DNA of 64,000 nt from Candidatus Methylomirabilis lanthanidiphila (GTDB lineage Bacteria; Methylomirabilota; Methylomirabilia; Methylomirabilales; Methylomirabilaceae): positions 1 to 64,000 of the forward strand of contig CABIKM010000011.1 in NCBI GenBank assembly GCA_902196205.1. Direction: 5' to 3'. Position 1 is the stretch's first letter. Every line of letters starts with the position of its first letter. This document shows positions 47,827 to 56,284 of the stretch, piece by piece. The position numbers were made by a program, and so were the translations under genes. The notes below the pieces were generated by a model. The model was not told the origin of the DNA. It did no database searches and was given only the letters and a program-made list of their open reading frames with translations.

Positions 47827-49011
47827 TCACGTGAACCGTATTCCCCGAAAAGTCCGTCCTGGTACAATCTTGCCGAGGATTGCGCGATGACTCGCCCCGG
47901 TGATGTGGGGCAGATTGCCTGGCCGACCGCAGGCTGTCAGGTAGGCCAAGAGCGCGAAGGCCGAGGCCTCAATGGCGCGGCCTGGGAAGCCCGCTTCGTC
48001 GGCGCTCAGGAGGCGGCACTCAGGCAGCGCCTCTTGAAGCTGTTTGATCAGCGTCAAATTGTTGACGCCGCCGCCACAGGTGATCAGTTCTGCCGAAACA
48101 GCGCCGGCCGGCAGGTCGCGTGTGACATGAAGGGCGACCGCCTTCGCCGTAAAGGCCGTAACAGTCGCGACCAGGTCCTGTTTAGGAATGCCCTGTGCCG
48201 CGGCACGGTGGAGCAGGGCATCGATCAGGGGCGGACCGAAGGTGTCTCTGCCGGTGCTCTTTGGCGAGTGGCGTTTTAAGAACGGGTGAGCCATGAGGAA
48301 GCGCAGCAGTCGCCGGTTGACTGCTCCAGCCGCAGCGATTCGGCCATCCAGGTCGGCGTGCATTGCCCCGCCACTCAACCGTACGACAAGGCCATCAATC
48401 AAGACATTACCGGGTCCGGTGTCAAACGCGAGTACGCCGCGCGGCCCGCGTCCCCTCGGTAGGAAGGTGAGGTTTGCGATCCCGCCGAGATTCAGGACCA
48501 TCCGGTCTTGTCGCAGATGTCGAAAAAGGAGCGTATGCAGATACGGTGTAAGCGGCGCCCCCTCACCGCGTGCGGCTATGTCCCGATGGCGGAAGTCGGC
48601 TATGGTCGTCACCCCCGTTCGCTCGGCGATGACCGACGGCTCACCGATCTGCAACGTGGCGCGAACCGATACGCTGTGTTCAACCACGGGATTCGGCAAA
48701 TGAGCGATAGTCTGTCCGTGCGAACCGATCAGGGCTACATCGCGCAAGGGGATGCCAGCGCGTCTGGACAACTGCACCGCCGCTTTCGCGAATAGCTCAC
48801 CGAGCAGCACATTTAAGCGACAGATTTCGGAGGTAGCGCCCGATCCGGCGTCCGCCGTTCGTAGAATCTGCCGCCGAAGCCCGCTGGGGAAAGGATAGAC
48901 CTCAAAGTGTACAAGGCGAAGTGCCGGTTGCTTCGCACCCGGAGTAATCTCCAGAAGTGCGGCATCGATCCCGTCGGCCGACGTCCCCGACATGAGGCCG
49001 ATGACATTCAT
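47827..49011 (-). CDS. anmK: 1,6-anhydro-N-acetylmuramate kinase
   Basis: AnmK opens the anhydro ring of recycled anhMurNAc and phosphorylates it to MurNAc-6-phosphate. The 394-residue sequence has the family start VIGLMSGTSADGIDAALLEI, GSHGQTIAHLP, LNLGGIANLTFLP, and DTGPGNVLIDG. The M20 peptidase gene ends 3 bases upstream, so they are co-transcribed. NagZ is in the window too, which supports a working peptidoglycan recycling route. Confidence 0.94.
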   Translation of the reverse strand: MNVIGLMSGTSADGIDAALLEITPGAKQPALRLVHFEVYPFPSGLRRQILRTADAGSGATSEICRLNVLLGELFAKAAVQLSRRAGIPLRDVALIGSHGQTIAHLPNPVVEHSVSVRATLQIGEPSVIAERTGVTTIADFRHRDIAARGEGAPLTPYLHTLLFRHLRQDRMVLNLGGIANLTFLPRGRGPRGVLAFDTGPGNVLIDGLVVRLSGGAMHADLDGRIAAAGAVNRRLLRFLMAHPFLKRHSPKSTGRDTFGPPLIDALLHRAAAQGIPKQDLVATVTAFTAKAVALHVTRDLPAGAVSAELITCGGGVNNLTLIKQLQEALPECRLLSADEAGFPGRAIEASAFALLAYLTACGRPGNLPHITGASHRAILGKIVPGRTFRGIRFT

Positions 49012-49014
49012 GGC

Positions 49015-50235
49015 TTATATGACGCGGACGGTTGCCGCCGGTTGGTCGGGACCGGAACGCCGAGCGTGACGCGCTCCAAACTCTTCCTGGATGTACCGCC
49101 GCGCGGTGGAATCGGTGAACAGATCGACCGCCGTCATGGCCAACGCTTTGCCTGCGAGCAGGATGGTGCGATCGCCGGCCGATCCACCGGCGGCTTCGGC
49201 AAAGGCGGCGGAGTGGCAGACGACGTCGAGTTGGTCGGTGAGCGCGATGGTCGGATGAATCGTGGGGACGACCTGGCTGACGTTGCCCACATCAGTCGAG
49301 CCCAGCTCCTGATCCTCGGGCGTCTGCTCTATCCGTTCCCCTAATGCCTCGAGGTTTGCCCGAAAGAGAGCGCCTAAGGCGCGGTTACACCTCATGGGGT
49401 GGTACATCTCGCCTTCATCATCGATTGTAACCGTGGCACCTGTAGCCTTTGCCGCCCCCTCGAAGCAGCCGACCACGCGCCCATACAGGTCGCCAAGGTA
49501 GTCGAGATCGAGCGAACGAATACAGAATCTGGCGGCCGAATGGTCCGGAATGATATTGGGCGCGCGACCGCCGTCGGTGATGATCCCGTGGATTCTGGCG
49601 TCGTCTCGGAGCTGTTGGCGCAGCGCATTGAGGTTTGTGAAGGCAAGCACCAGTGCGTCGAGCGCATTGATACCGAGATAAGGGGCCGCCGCGGCGTGGC
49701 TGGCCTTTCCGAAGAATTCAACGCGAAGCGCGCGCATCGCCAGGGCGCTCTTGAATATTTCGGTTCGGTTGCTCGGGTGGACGAGAAGCGCGGCGTCGAC
49801 GTCGGCGAACAGCCCGGCCTTCACCAGGGCAATCTTACCTCCGCCTTTTTCCTCGGCGGGGCAACCGACCACCTGCAGCCGTCCTCCGATCGCGGACAGA
49901 AATGGCTGTAAGGCTAACGCGGCACCAACGGAACTCGCTGCGATCAGATTGTGACCGCAGGCGTGGCCGAGTACGGGGAGTGCATCGTATTCGGCAAGAA
50001 AGGCAACAGTTGCTGATGGGTGATCGACACCCGCCGTGGCGATAAACGCGGTGGGTAACCCGCCAACCCCCTCGATCACCTCAAAGTGGTGCGCCCTGAG
50101 GAGTGAGGTCAGATATCGCGCCGACTCTCGCTCCTCGTAAGCTAACTCCGGATGCAGGTGCAGGAAGCGGCCGACCGCGCTCAGCGTACTCGATAGTCGA
50201 TCGACCGCCGAGCTGACCTCATCTTTGACGGGCAT
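49015..50235 (-). CDS. M20 family metallopeptidase/amidohydrolase
   Basis: A 406-residue M20D-type hydrolase: VAFLAEYDALPVLGHACGHN with metal-binding Asp/His, GCPAEEKGGGK with the Glu pair, and VEFFGKASHAAAAPYLG in the lid domain. Related enzymes cleave p-aminobenzoyl-glutamate, N-acyl amino acids or dipeptides. ATG 50235 is chosen as the first residue before a typical M20 start; the frame stays open to 50292 with another ATG. It heads the minus-strand set with AnmK and probably feeds a cell wall peptide or acyl-amino-acid route. Confidence 0.87.
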   Translation of the reverse strand: MPVKDEVSSAVDRLSSTLSAVGRFLHLHPELAYEERESARYLTSLLRAHHFEVIEGVGGLPTAFIATAGVDHPSATVAFLAEYDALPVLGHACGHNLIAASSVGAALALQPFLSAIGGRLQVVGCPAEEKGGGKIALVKAGLFADVDAALLVHPSNRTEIFKSALAMRALRVEFFGKASHAAAAPYLGINALDALVLAFTNLNALRQQLRDDARIHGIITDGGRAPNIIPDHSAARFCIRSLDLDYLGDLYGRVVGCFEGAAKATGATVTIDDEGEMYHPMRCNRALGALFRANLEALGERIEQTPEDQELGSTDVGNVSQVVPTIHPTIALTDQLDVVCHSAAFAEAAGGSAGDRTILLAGKALAMTAVDLFTDSTARRYIQEEFGARHARRSGPDQPAATVRVI

Positions 50236-50323
50236 CGTTCGTGTGTCTCTCGCTCTTCCGCCGGAGCCTCTCTGGTCGGCGAGGTAAGGCAACGGGTGCT
50301 ATACCGCGGACACCTTTGGCTGT

Positions 50324-50953
50324 TTATCGGATGACAGTAAAGGTAGTGTGTTGAGCGGCTTCCTTGCCATCCGCCTTCACAGTCATGACGACCTGATAGC
50401 TTCCACTCGCTGCATTCGCGGGGAGGATAAGCGGCTGACTGCTGGTCCACGTTCCGCCCATGCGCTGCACTTGCAGGGTTGAGTCGCCGACTGCGGAACC
50501 GTTGAAGGAGATCTGTCGGCGCTCTGTGACTTGAACGGTCTGCTGATCGTTGGGCGCAAGCACCGCAAACCTCATGTTGAGGTTGATCGTATCGCCCGGG
50601 TGGATCTGCGCCGGATGCGCCTCGACGGCCTCGATTCTGAGTATGGTTCCCTGCGTGGGGTTGTAGCGGTAACGTTGGGATGTTGTCGACCGATCCCACG
50701 ATCGCGCCTCTACAACATTGCCGACGACGCCGCCCGTGAGACCGCCCAGAAGTCCGCCCACCAGTGTTCCGGCGGCGTTGCCGAATATCAACCCTCCGGT
50801 CAACATACCGGCCGCAGCCCCAATACCGGCGCCGAGGGCGGTTTCGGGATGTGCCTTTACCTGCTCTTCGATCGCTGCGCAACCCAGCGTGCCGCCGGTC
50901 ACTAAGAACAGACACAGCAATAACGCGATCCCTTGTCTGAAAGAAACGGCCAT
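50324..50953 (-). CDS. Lipoprotein with glycine-zipper segment
   Basis: A lipobox (TGGTLGC, C25) is followed at about 40-80 by a glycine zipper GAGIGAAAGMLTGGLIFGNA and GGLLGGLTGGVVGNVV, which forms a membrane-inserting helix pair as in SlyB/OmpA-like lipoproteins. Residues 95-209 form an Ig-like beta domain (HPGDTINLNMRFAVLAPND, GSYQVVMTVKADGKEA). It should be an outer membrane or cell envelope protein; function unknown. A similar glycine zipper lipoprotein is at 51394. Confidence 0.75.
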   Translation of the reverse strand: MAVSFRQGIALLLCLFLVTGGTLGCAAIEEQVKAHPETALGAGIGAAAGMLTGGLIFGNAAGTLVGGLLGGLTGGVVGNVVEARSWDRSTTSQRYRYNPTQGTILRIEAVEAHPAQIHPGDTINLNMRFAVLAPNDQQTVQVTERRQISFNGSAVGDSTLQVQRMGGTWTSSQPLILPANAASGSYQVVMTVKADGKEAAQHTTFTVIR

Positions 50954-51056
50954 CTGTATCGTCTCCTATTTAAGCCGTAAATGTGTGCTGCCTTTCGCGA
51001 AACTATCCTAACATCAGCGGCAAGAGCGCGTCAACGATTCCAATAGCCCCCGCCCG

Positions 51057-51312
51057 CGTCATTGCGAGGGAGCGTAGCGACCGAAGCAATCCCGCATGCG
51101 CCGCCGGCGCGCCCATGGGCATGACAGTCGATATCCCGCACCCCCTCACCTGCATCCTCTCTTCCGGATGAGGGGAGAGGAGATCTTTGTTGATCCCCCT
51201 CGCCCCGTTTGGGAAGAGGGTTGGGGTGAGGGAACGTTCCGGGCAATCTCGCAGTGTTTTCAGGATAACGATCGTGAGATTGCCACGCTCCCGTTGGTCG
51301 CTCGCAATGACG
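51057..51312. repeat. 255-bp element with inverted ends, MITE-like
   Basis: The ends are inverted copies of one sequence: CGTCATTGCGAGGGAGCG at 51057-51074 and, inverted, CGCTCGCAATGACG at 51299-51312, each followed inward by a matching AGCAATC/GAGATTGC arm. The interior holds the segment shared with 11787-11835 and 52515-52676, including a GAGGGG/CCCCTC hairpin. No gene is inside. It fills the space between two glycine zipper lipoprotein genes. Confidence 0.65.
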
Positions 51313-51393
51313 GAGTTTGGGGGTCGGAGTTGCGCGGCCCTAGTTGTGGCGGCTGTTGAGGTTGTGCTATATATTTACCAGAAGGTGAGGCCA

Positions 51394-51915
51394 ATGAGAT
51401 ACCCCGTAGCGGTCATTGTGATCTTCTTGCTGGTGCTTGCAGGGTGCGCGACACCTCCGACACCCAGAGAGAGCGGGACCGTGGGAGGTGCCGCGATCGG
51501 TGCCGCGACTGGCGCCGCCCTTGGCGGGATTGGGGGGGCGCCGGGAAAGGGCGCGGCCATTGGCGCGGCGGTGGGAGCGGTCACTGGCGCGCTGACAGGC
51601 GACGCAGTTCAAAGCGAACAGGCGGATAGGGCGCACGCGTCGAGATATGCCTATGCGAGCCCGCCATACCCGCCACCCAGCGGCGCTTTGCAGATTGAAG
51701 TAACACCTGGGGATGCTGAGATCCTTATTGATGGCAGGCGGATCGGGGCGGCGAAGGAGTTTCGCGGTCCCGCCGTGGTGCCCGTTGTCGCGGGTCTGCA
51801 CGTGGTGGAGTTCCATTGGAGAGGGTTCAGTGTGACGAGTCAGGTGATGGTTCCACCGCAGACTACTGTACCCTTCAGGCGGGACCTGGGGCCTCCGCCC
51901 TCCGCCATGCAATAG
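51394..51915 (+). CDS. Glycine-zipper lipoprotein with PEGA-like domain
   Basis: ATG 51394 follows GAAGGTGAGG. The 173-residue protein has a lipobox LVLAGC (C17), a glycine zipper (GGAAIGAATGAALGGIGG and AAIGAAVGAVTGALTG), and a C-terminal PEGA-like domain ALQIEVTPGDAEILIDGRRI, which is often found on surface proteins and binds sugars or cell wall in some cases. The frame is open far upstream through the repeat element, but no start there is supported. Confidence 0.75.
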   Translation: MRYPVAVIVIFLLVLAGCATPPTPRESGTVGGAAIGAATGAALGGIGGAPGKGAAIGAAVGAVTGALTGDAVQSEQADRAHASRYAYASPPYPPPSGALQIEVTPGDAEILIDGRRIGAAKEFRGPAVVPVVAGLHVVEFHWRGFSVTSQVMVPPQTTVPFRRDLGPPPSAMQ

Positions 51916-51934
51916 AACCTCTCACCCGGAGCAG

Positions 51935-52621
51935 ATGGTCAGTCGTTCCAACAAGGGCGTGCTCAGCCTCGATTTCCCTCTACGCCGGGCAGGATGGTTC
52001 GGTGCATCCACCAGTCAGCAGGCGTTCTGGTGGGATGAGTTGTTTGGCCCTGGCAAGCGTATGACGGAGCATGGACTGGCCGCCAATGAGGGTGCAGCAC
52101 TGTTTGGGACGCGTAGAGCCCCAGTGCATCCGTATGAAGCGTTTGAGTCGTTTCCCCTCGCCGATCCCGTCTCTGGAGCCCGGACGGTGATTTCATCGGG
52201 CGGGGGCTGGTTCACGCCTGATCCTCAGACCTGCGTTTGCACGCCGGGGAGTAAGGCGACTTTCGGGTTTGTGTCGCAGTGCAAGAAAGGAACGTGGATC
52301 CCGACCGGCAACCAGGAGTTCCAGTGCAAGGCGGATAATATTAACCTCCACAGCACGAGTTTCGACTGGCTGGTTGTGAGCGGCCAACAGGCCCAGTTCC
52401 ATGGCACAGGTACGATCAATGGTACGGGGGCCTTCGAGTCCCGGGTGACCGTGCGGGACGGGGACCTGATCGGTCAGCCGGATCGGTTTGAGATCAGGAT
52501 CCTCCCGGCAGGTAGCAATACCGCATGCGCCCCTGGCGCGCCCATGGGGATGACAGTCGATACCCCGCCCCCCTCACCTGTATCCTCTCCCCCATGTGAG
52601 GGGGGAGGAGATCTTTTGTGA
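51935..52621 (+). pseudogene. Fragment of an extracellular repeat-type protein
   Basis: The 228-codon frame lacks a signal peptide. Residues 100-195 (TFGFVSQCKKGTWIPTGNQ, LHSTSFDWLVVSGQQAQFHG, GTINGTGAFESRVTVRDGDL) match a domain common near the C-terminus of large secreted PKD/HYR-type proteins. The first 90 residues do not resemble it, and the last ones (NTACAPGAPMGMTVD) are the translated repeat element. I read it as a piece of a larger gene, broken at both ends. Confidence 0.6.
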
Positions 52622-52676
52622 TCCCCCTCGCCCCGTTTGGGGAGAGGGTTGGGGTGAGGGGACGTTCCGGGCAATA
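52515..52676. repeat. Second copy of the 51-kb repeat core
   Basis: GCAATACCGCATGCGCCCCT through GACGTTCCGGGCAATACC matches the interior of the 51057-51312 element. It lacks the outer inverted ends and cuts the gene fragment before it. Confidence 0.75.
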
Positions 52677-52816
52677 CCTCCGTTGAACCCTACCGATTAT
52701 ACCGCTTCCTATGGCATCTGGTAATTCGGAAGCGACCACTTGATGGCGCTTGCCCACTGCCGCAGTTCTGAGCTAAGATAACATGTCGAAATAAGGCTGA
52801 TTCTAACGGAGGGGCA

Positions 52817-53185
52817 ATGAAAATCAAACTGTTGGCAACGGTGGTTGTGGTATCAATGGCGTTGGTTAGCGGTTTATTCACGGCTGTCTTTGCGGAGGAG
52901 GGAGTGGCGCTACCGGCAGCCAGGAAGGCAGTGCGTGGGCTGACGAATAGCGGGCTTGGGGTGATTGTTGAGGTGCCGAAGACGATCTACTACGACACGC
53001 TTGAGGATGGACTGTTGTACGGCCTCACGGTAGGGGCCTTAGAGGGATTGAGCTGGGGGATTGCGCGAGCGCTTACCGGGGTCTACGAAATCGTGACCTT
53101 CCCGTTCCCGATTCCGGAAGGGTATCGTCCGATCTACAAGCCCGGCTTCCCCCTTGAGCCCGGGAAAACGGATGTCGCTGATTGA
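52817..53185 (+). CDS. TIGR04073-type exosortase-associated protein
   Basis: A 122-residue secreted protein with a signal peptide (LLATVVVVSMALVSGLFTAVFA). The rest matches the family of exosortase-system-associated proteins TIGR04073: RKAVRGLTNSGLGVIVEVPK, repeated glycines in GLLYGLTVGALEGLSWGIAR, then TGVYEIVTFPFPIPEGYRPI. No exosortase or PEP-CTERM gene is in the window. Its role in envelope or exopolysaccharide-linked sorting is inferred from the family. Confidence 0.75.
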   Translation: MKIKLLATVVVVSMALVSGLFTAVFAEEGVALPAARKAVRGLTNSGLGVIVEVPKTIYYDTLEDGLLYGLTVGALEGLSWGIARALTGVYEIVTFPFPIPEGYRPIYKPGFPLEPGKTDVAD

Positions 53186-53271
53186 CAGCGAAAGGGCCGG
53201 AAAACTCTTAGGGTCTTTGCTTGAGCAACGAGCTTCCCTGCATAACAGGTTGTGTTGACGGGCGAAACCGG

Positions 53272-53889
53272 CTACTGAGGGAGCATCGGGGCTTGAGGCC
53301 CGCCTCCGCCTTCTGGTTGGGTTGATGGCGCTGATGTCGGGTAGTTTACAGGCGGAACGCTGTAGCCGGGGTCGTAAGGGATACCCGTCTGAGGCGGGCA
53401 GTATGGTGCGTAGGCCGGATCCGGGGAGAGACATGGATCTGACCCGTAGTAGGGTGGGTAGCCGTAGTAATAGTGGCTGGAATACGGATAGCCGTAATAG
53501 GAATAGTAAGGATAGTAGGGATAGTAGGGGGGTACACCCGAATAGTAGTAAGGGTCGTACCACCACCAGGCTGGGGCAAAGGCGCTTACGCCGAAGCCAA
53601 AGAAGAAATGGTCGTGGCCACGGTTGTCGTGGCCACCGTGTGTCGGACCACGGAATGGATGGCTATGTCCGCCACCGCCGGTCACGCCGCCCCGTGCTCC
53701 TCTAACTGCCGGGCTACCACTCCGGCTTCCTCCAGTTACCCCCCCGCCTCTGAAGCCGCTAGTACGGCCTGCGCCTCCTCCTCCACCATCTCTGCCGCCC
53801 GCTTGGGCGAAGGTGGCTGGAACCGTAACGAGCAGGAGGAGGACAAGTATATTCGCTATAATCACCATGAACATTCTGCCTTGCTTCAT
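53272..53889 (-). CDS. Exported Gly/Tyr/Pro-rich protein
   Basis: The 205-residue frame from ATG 53889 has a signal peptide (FMVIIANILVLLLLVTVPATFA), then a Gly-rich stretch (GGRDGGGGGAGR), a His/Gly segment GHSHPFRGPTHGGHDNRGHDH, and a long Tyr/Pro region (PPYYPYYPYYSYYGYPYSSH). Composition is that of extracellular low-complexity proteins. The His cluster could bind metal. A hairpin overlaps its ribosome binding site. No enzymatic domain is present. Confidence 0.7.
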   Translation of the reverse strand: MKQGRMFMVIIANILVLLLLVTVPATFAQAGGRDGGGGGAGRTSGFRGGGVTGGSRSGSPAVRGARGGVTGGGGHSHPFRGPTHGGHDNRGHDHFFFGFGVSAFAPAWWWYDPYYYSGVPPYYPYYPYYSYYGYPYSSHYYYGYPPYYGSDPCLSPDPAYAPYCPPQTGIPYDPGYSVPPVNYPTSAPSTQPEGGGGPQAPMLPQ

Positions 53890-53897
53890 GATCGTTC

Positions 53898-53933
53898 CCT
53901 TACACACGTCAAGTTATCTTGACGTGTGTAAGG
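53898..53933 (-). promoter_or_regulatory. Perfect hairpin overlapping a ribosome binding site
   Basis: CCTTACACACGTCAAG (53898-53913), loop TTAT, and CTTGACGTGTGTAAGG (53918-53933) form a 16-bp perfect stem. On the minus-strand mRNA its 3' arm ends in AAGG, part of the Shine-Dalgarno AAGGGAACG of the Gly/Tyr-rich gene, 8 bases before the ATG. It could control translation or mark the end of the upstream transcript. Confidence 0.65.
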
Positions 53934-53966
53934 CTCCCTCCGGGTTCCTGCTGACCTGAACTGTAT

Positions 53967-54503
53967 CTACCTGAAGTCCCCCTCTGAAAGCTGAAGCCGA
54001 AAACTTCGATCTCGTGGGTCGATTTGGATCTGCCGTTCATACCGTCCGGTAGGCGGTGCTCCTGTCGCAGCCTCAGCGGTCGGCCTGGCGGCGATTCGAT
54101 GTGGCCCGGCCACGAGTGCGAGTTGACGCGATTCGCCTGGTCGTAGTGTAAAAAGAGGTGCAACTCCGGCAGCAGCCGGGTCCGCATCTAGATAGACGTT
54201 AACGGTCCAGTGAGTGTTATTGACCAGCATCCCTGGCGTTCTGGGCGCGCCCATAGCCGGTGGCGGACTGTGCCAGGCAACCGGCGGGACCGGCGGCGGA
54301 CAAAAGCGCCACCCCTCCATAGCCTCGATGGCCTGTTCATGCTGAATGCCGGCCTCGGAGATGCCAAGGGTAATAATTCCGAGAAAGAACCGCGCCGCAT
54401 ACTTCGAATCACGAGTTCCGACCGAATCGCACGGACGAACCGCCAAGCTGGCGCATCCCGACAGGGCAATCGCCAGTAAGAGACAAGCGAGCGCTCGCTT
54501 CAC
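53967..54503 (-). CDS. Predicted lipoprotein, unknown function
   Basis: A 178-residue protein with a lipobox IALSGC (C17). It contains a hydrophobic patch at 39-52 (ARFFLGIITLGISEAG) and a C-terminal beta domain of about 90 residues (NNTHWTVNVYLDADPAAAGV, ESRQLALVAGPHRI). I recognise no named family. It lies upstream of the Gly/Tyr-rich protein on the same strand, with a hairpin between. Confidence 0.7.
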   Translation of the reverse strand: MKRALACLLLAIALSGCASLAVRPCDSVGTRDSKYAARFFLGIITLGISEAGIQHEQAIEAMEGWRFCPPPVPPVAWHSPPPAMGAPRTPGMLVNNTHWTVNVYLDADPAAAGVAPLFTLRPGESRQLALVAGPHRIAARPTAEAATGAPPTGRYERQIQIDPRDRSFRLQLSEGDFR

Positions 54504-54582
54504 CCTGATCTCCTTCTACGAGTGATGTGGCAAGTTAGTTGCCCGATACGCCTTGTAGCATGACAGGCGCTCAGCACCGGCC

Positions 54583-54888
54583 TCAATAGCCATAGTAACC
54601 GCAATCGTAGCGATAGTACCCGAAGACCCAGTTGCCGTACCCATCATAGTATCCGGGAATCCATACCCGGGCGCATGGTGGATAGGCGCGGTAGTACGGA
54701 TACGGCTGATAGTGCACTGGGGGCGGATAAGGGTAGCCATATGCGGGATAGGGCGTCAGTGGAACCGCAAGATTCAAGCCGAAGGAAAACTGCGTCCTTG
54801 CCGCTGCCGGATCCGCCGTCAGAAGTAGCCCGATTACCAGTGAAGCGCCGATCGCCAGGGCCGCCACGCGTCTCTTCGCCGCTTTCAT
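54583..54888 (-). CDS. Small exported Tyr/Pro-rich protein
   Basis: The 101-residue frame starts at ATG 54888 after GAGGAGG with 8-base spacing (a GTG three codons upstream is less likely). A signal peptide (ALAIGASLVIGLLLTADPAAA) precedes a Tyr/Pro-rich mature part with VWIPGYYDGYGNWVFGYYRY, a pattern seen in small secreted YXWG-type proteins found widely in Proteobacteria and relatives. Function unknown. Confidence 0.75.
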   Translation of the reverse strand: MKAAKRRVAALAIGASLVIGLLLTADPAAARTQFSFGLNLAVPLTPYPAYGYPYPPPVHYQPYPYYRAYPPCARVWIPGYYDGYGNWVFGYYRYDCGYYGY

Positions 54889-55128
54889 CTTATCCACCTC
54901 CTCTCATATTTTAAAGTACGTACCTCCGCTTTTATGGTAACATGCGCCAACCGGATTTTAAAGGGTCGGTGCTTGGCTGTGCTGCCGGCTCAGCGCCGGA
55001 TACTGCTGCATTGTCGATATGCTCGCCACGGTGCGCAGTACGCTCGGTGGAACCTTTCTGACCTATTAGATACGTCGTCACGGCTTCGGGTTTATTGGTC
55101 CGATCTGCGTTATATTGGAGGGGGATGG

Positions 55129-55362
55129 ATGGTTCACGCCTATGTCTTTATTATAACGAGCAAGGCCAGGGAGCAAGAGGTGGCAGATGCAATCGGAGAG
55201 CTGCCAATGGTCAAGTTCACGCATAGTGTCACCGGCAATATCGATGTGATAGCCTTTATCGAAGCTCCGGATCTCAGCGCGCTGTGGGATACCGTCAATC
55301 ATGTTCAAGCCCTGCCGGCGGTGACACGAACCACCACCAGTCTGGTCGTTGAACCGGTATAG
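55129..55362 (+). CDS. Stand-alone Lrp/AsnC ligand-binding domain protein
   Basis: From ATG 55129 (after GGAGGGGG) this is a 77-residue RAM/Lrp C-terminal domain without the HTH: MVHAYVFIITSKAREQEVAD, HSVTGNIDVIAFIEAPDLSA, then VNHVQALPAVTRTTTSLVVE. Such proteins bind amino acids and form dimers or decamers, and can act as sensors or partners of full Lrp-like regulators. The frame is open upstream but with no plausible start. Confidence 0.88.
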   Translation: MVHAYVFIITSKAREQEVADAIGELPMVKFTHSVTGNIDVIAFIEAPDLSALWDTVNHVQALPAVTRTTTSLVVEPV

Positions 55363-55373
55363 GGATTTCGATC

Positions 55374-56255
55374 TCAGGCGAAGCCGGCCAGCGAAGCAGC
55401 CGATGCGGCGGTCGTTGCCGCTACCTGCCGAAGAAAACGAAGATTAAGCGTGTCAAGGGTATCCGTCGGCAGATGGTAATGCGGGTTACGCAGGAAAGCA
55501 GTGTCGGTAATCATGACAGCGGGGTAGCCGGCGTCCCAGAAAGCCGCATGATCGCTCTGGCGCACGAGTGGTAGGTTCGCCCCGTTGTCCTCTACGACTA
55601 AAGCCTGTACGGGTAGCATGGGGGCAACCAGGGCCGCTGTCTCTTTGAAGAGCGCGACGAGTCCATCCGATTGTCGGTTTCCCACCACACCGATGAAATC
55701 TCCTAGGGCCGGCGCCTGGATTCCTGGGGGAATCGCCTGCGTAGGACCGGTATAGCCAATCATTTCCAAGTCGAAGACACCTCGAATCGGCGCGCCACAC
55801 GCCTTGGCCCGTTCTGCATAGTACAGGCTGCCTGGGTTTCCGTACTCTTCAAGTGCAAAGGCAATGAAGACCAGATCGTCCCGGAAGTGGTGATCGGTCA
55901 CGGCTCCGGCGATCTCAAGCAGTCCGGCGACTCCGCTGGCATTATCGTCGGCCCCTGGACAATTCGGGACGGTATCGTAGTGGGCGACGACCAGCACCTG
56001 TCCATGACGGGACGACCCGGGATGCGACGCGATCAGATTTCGGTACCATCGGCCGTCGCACCTGAAGCGATCCTCCACAAGCTGCAGGCCCAATTCCGTC
56101 AATGCGTGAGCGATCGTATCCGCAGCCGCTTCCATACGGGCGTAGCCGGCATACGGGTCTCTTGGCCCAACAAGCCGTTCGAGATGCGTGCGTATACCGG
56201 ATTCGGAAACCATCTCGACGATCCTATGGATACGATCGATGGGCTTCATATACAA
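55374..56255 (-). CDS. M28 family metallopeptidase
   Basis: The 293-residue sequence has the M28 zinc aminopeptidase pattern: VLVVAHYDTVPNCPGADDNASGVAGLLEIA (first His and bridging Asp), FVAFALEEYGNPGS-like FIAFALEEYGNPGSLYYAE with the catalytic Glu pair, and the last His in LRNPHYHLPTDTLDTL. There is no signal peptide. Substrate unknown; members include aminopeptidases and glutaminyl cyclases. Confidence 0.88.
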   Translation of the reverse strand: MYMKPIDRIHRIVEMVSESGIRTHLERLVGPRDPYAGYARMEAAADTIAHALTELGLQLVEDRFRCDGRWYRNLIASHPGSSRHGQVLVVAHYDTVPNCPGADDNASGVAGLLEIAGAVTDHHFRDDLVFIAFALEEYGNPGSLYYAERAKACGAPIRGVFDLEMIGYTGPTQAIPPGIQAPALGDFIGVVGNRQSDGLVALFKETAALVAPMLPVQALVVEDNGANLPLVRQSDHAAFWDAGYPAVMITDTAFLRNPHYHLPTDTLDTLNLRFLRQVAATTAASAASLAGFA

Positions 56256-56284
56256 GATGCCCTGCGGGGTAGACGCCGATCGCG

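Noticed and set aside
51187-51393. N-terminal extension of the glycine-zipper lipoprotein
   Set aside because: The open frame upstream of ATG 51394 runs through the 255-bp repeat element; the signal peptide and ribosome binding site support the internal start.
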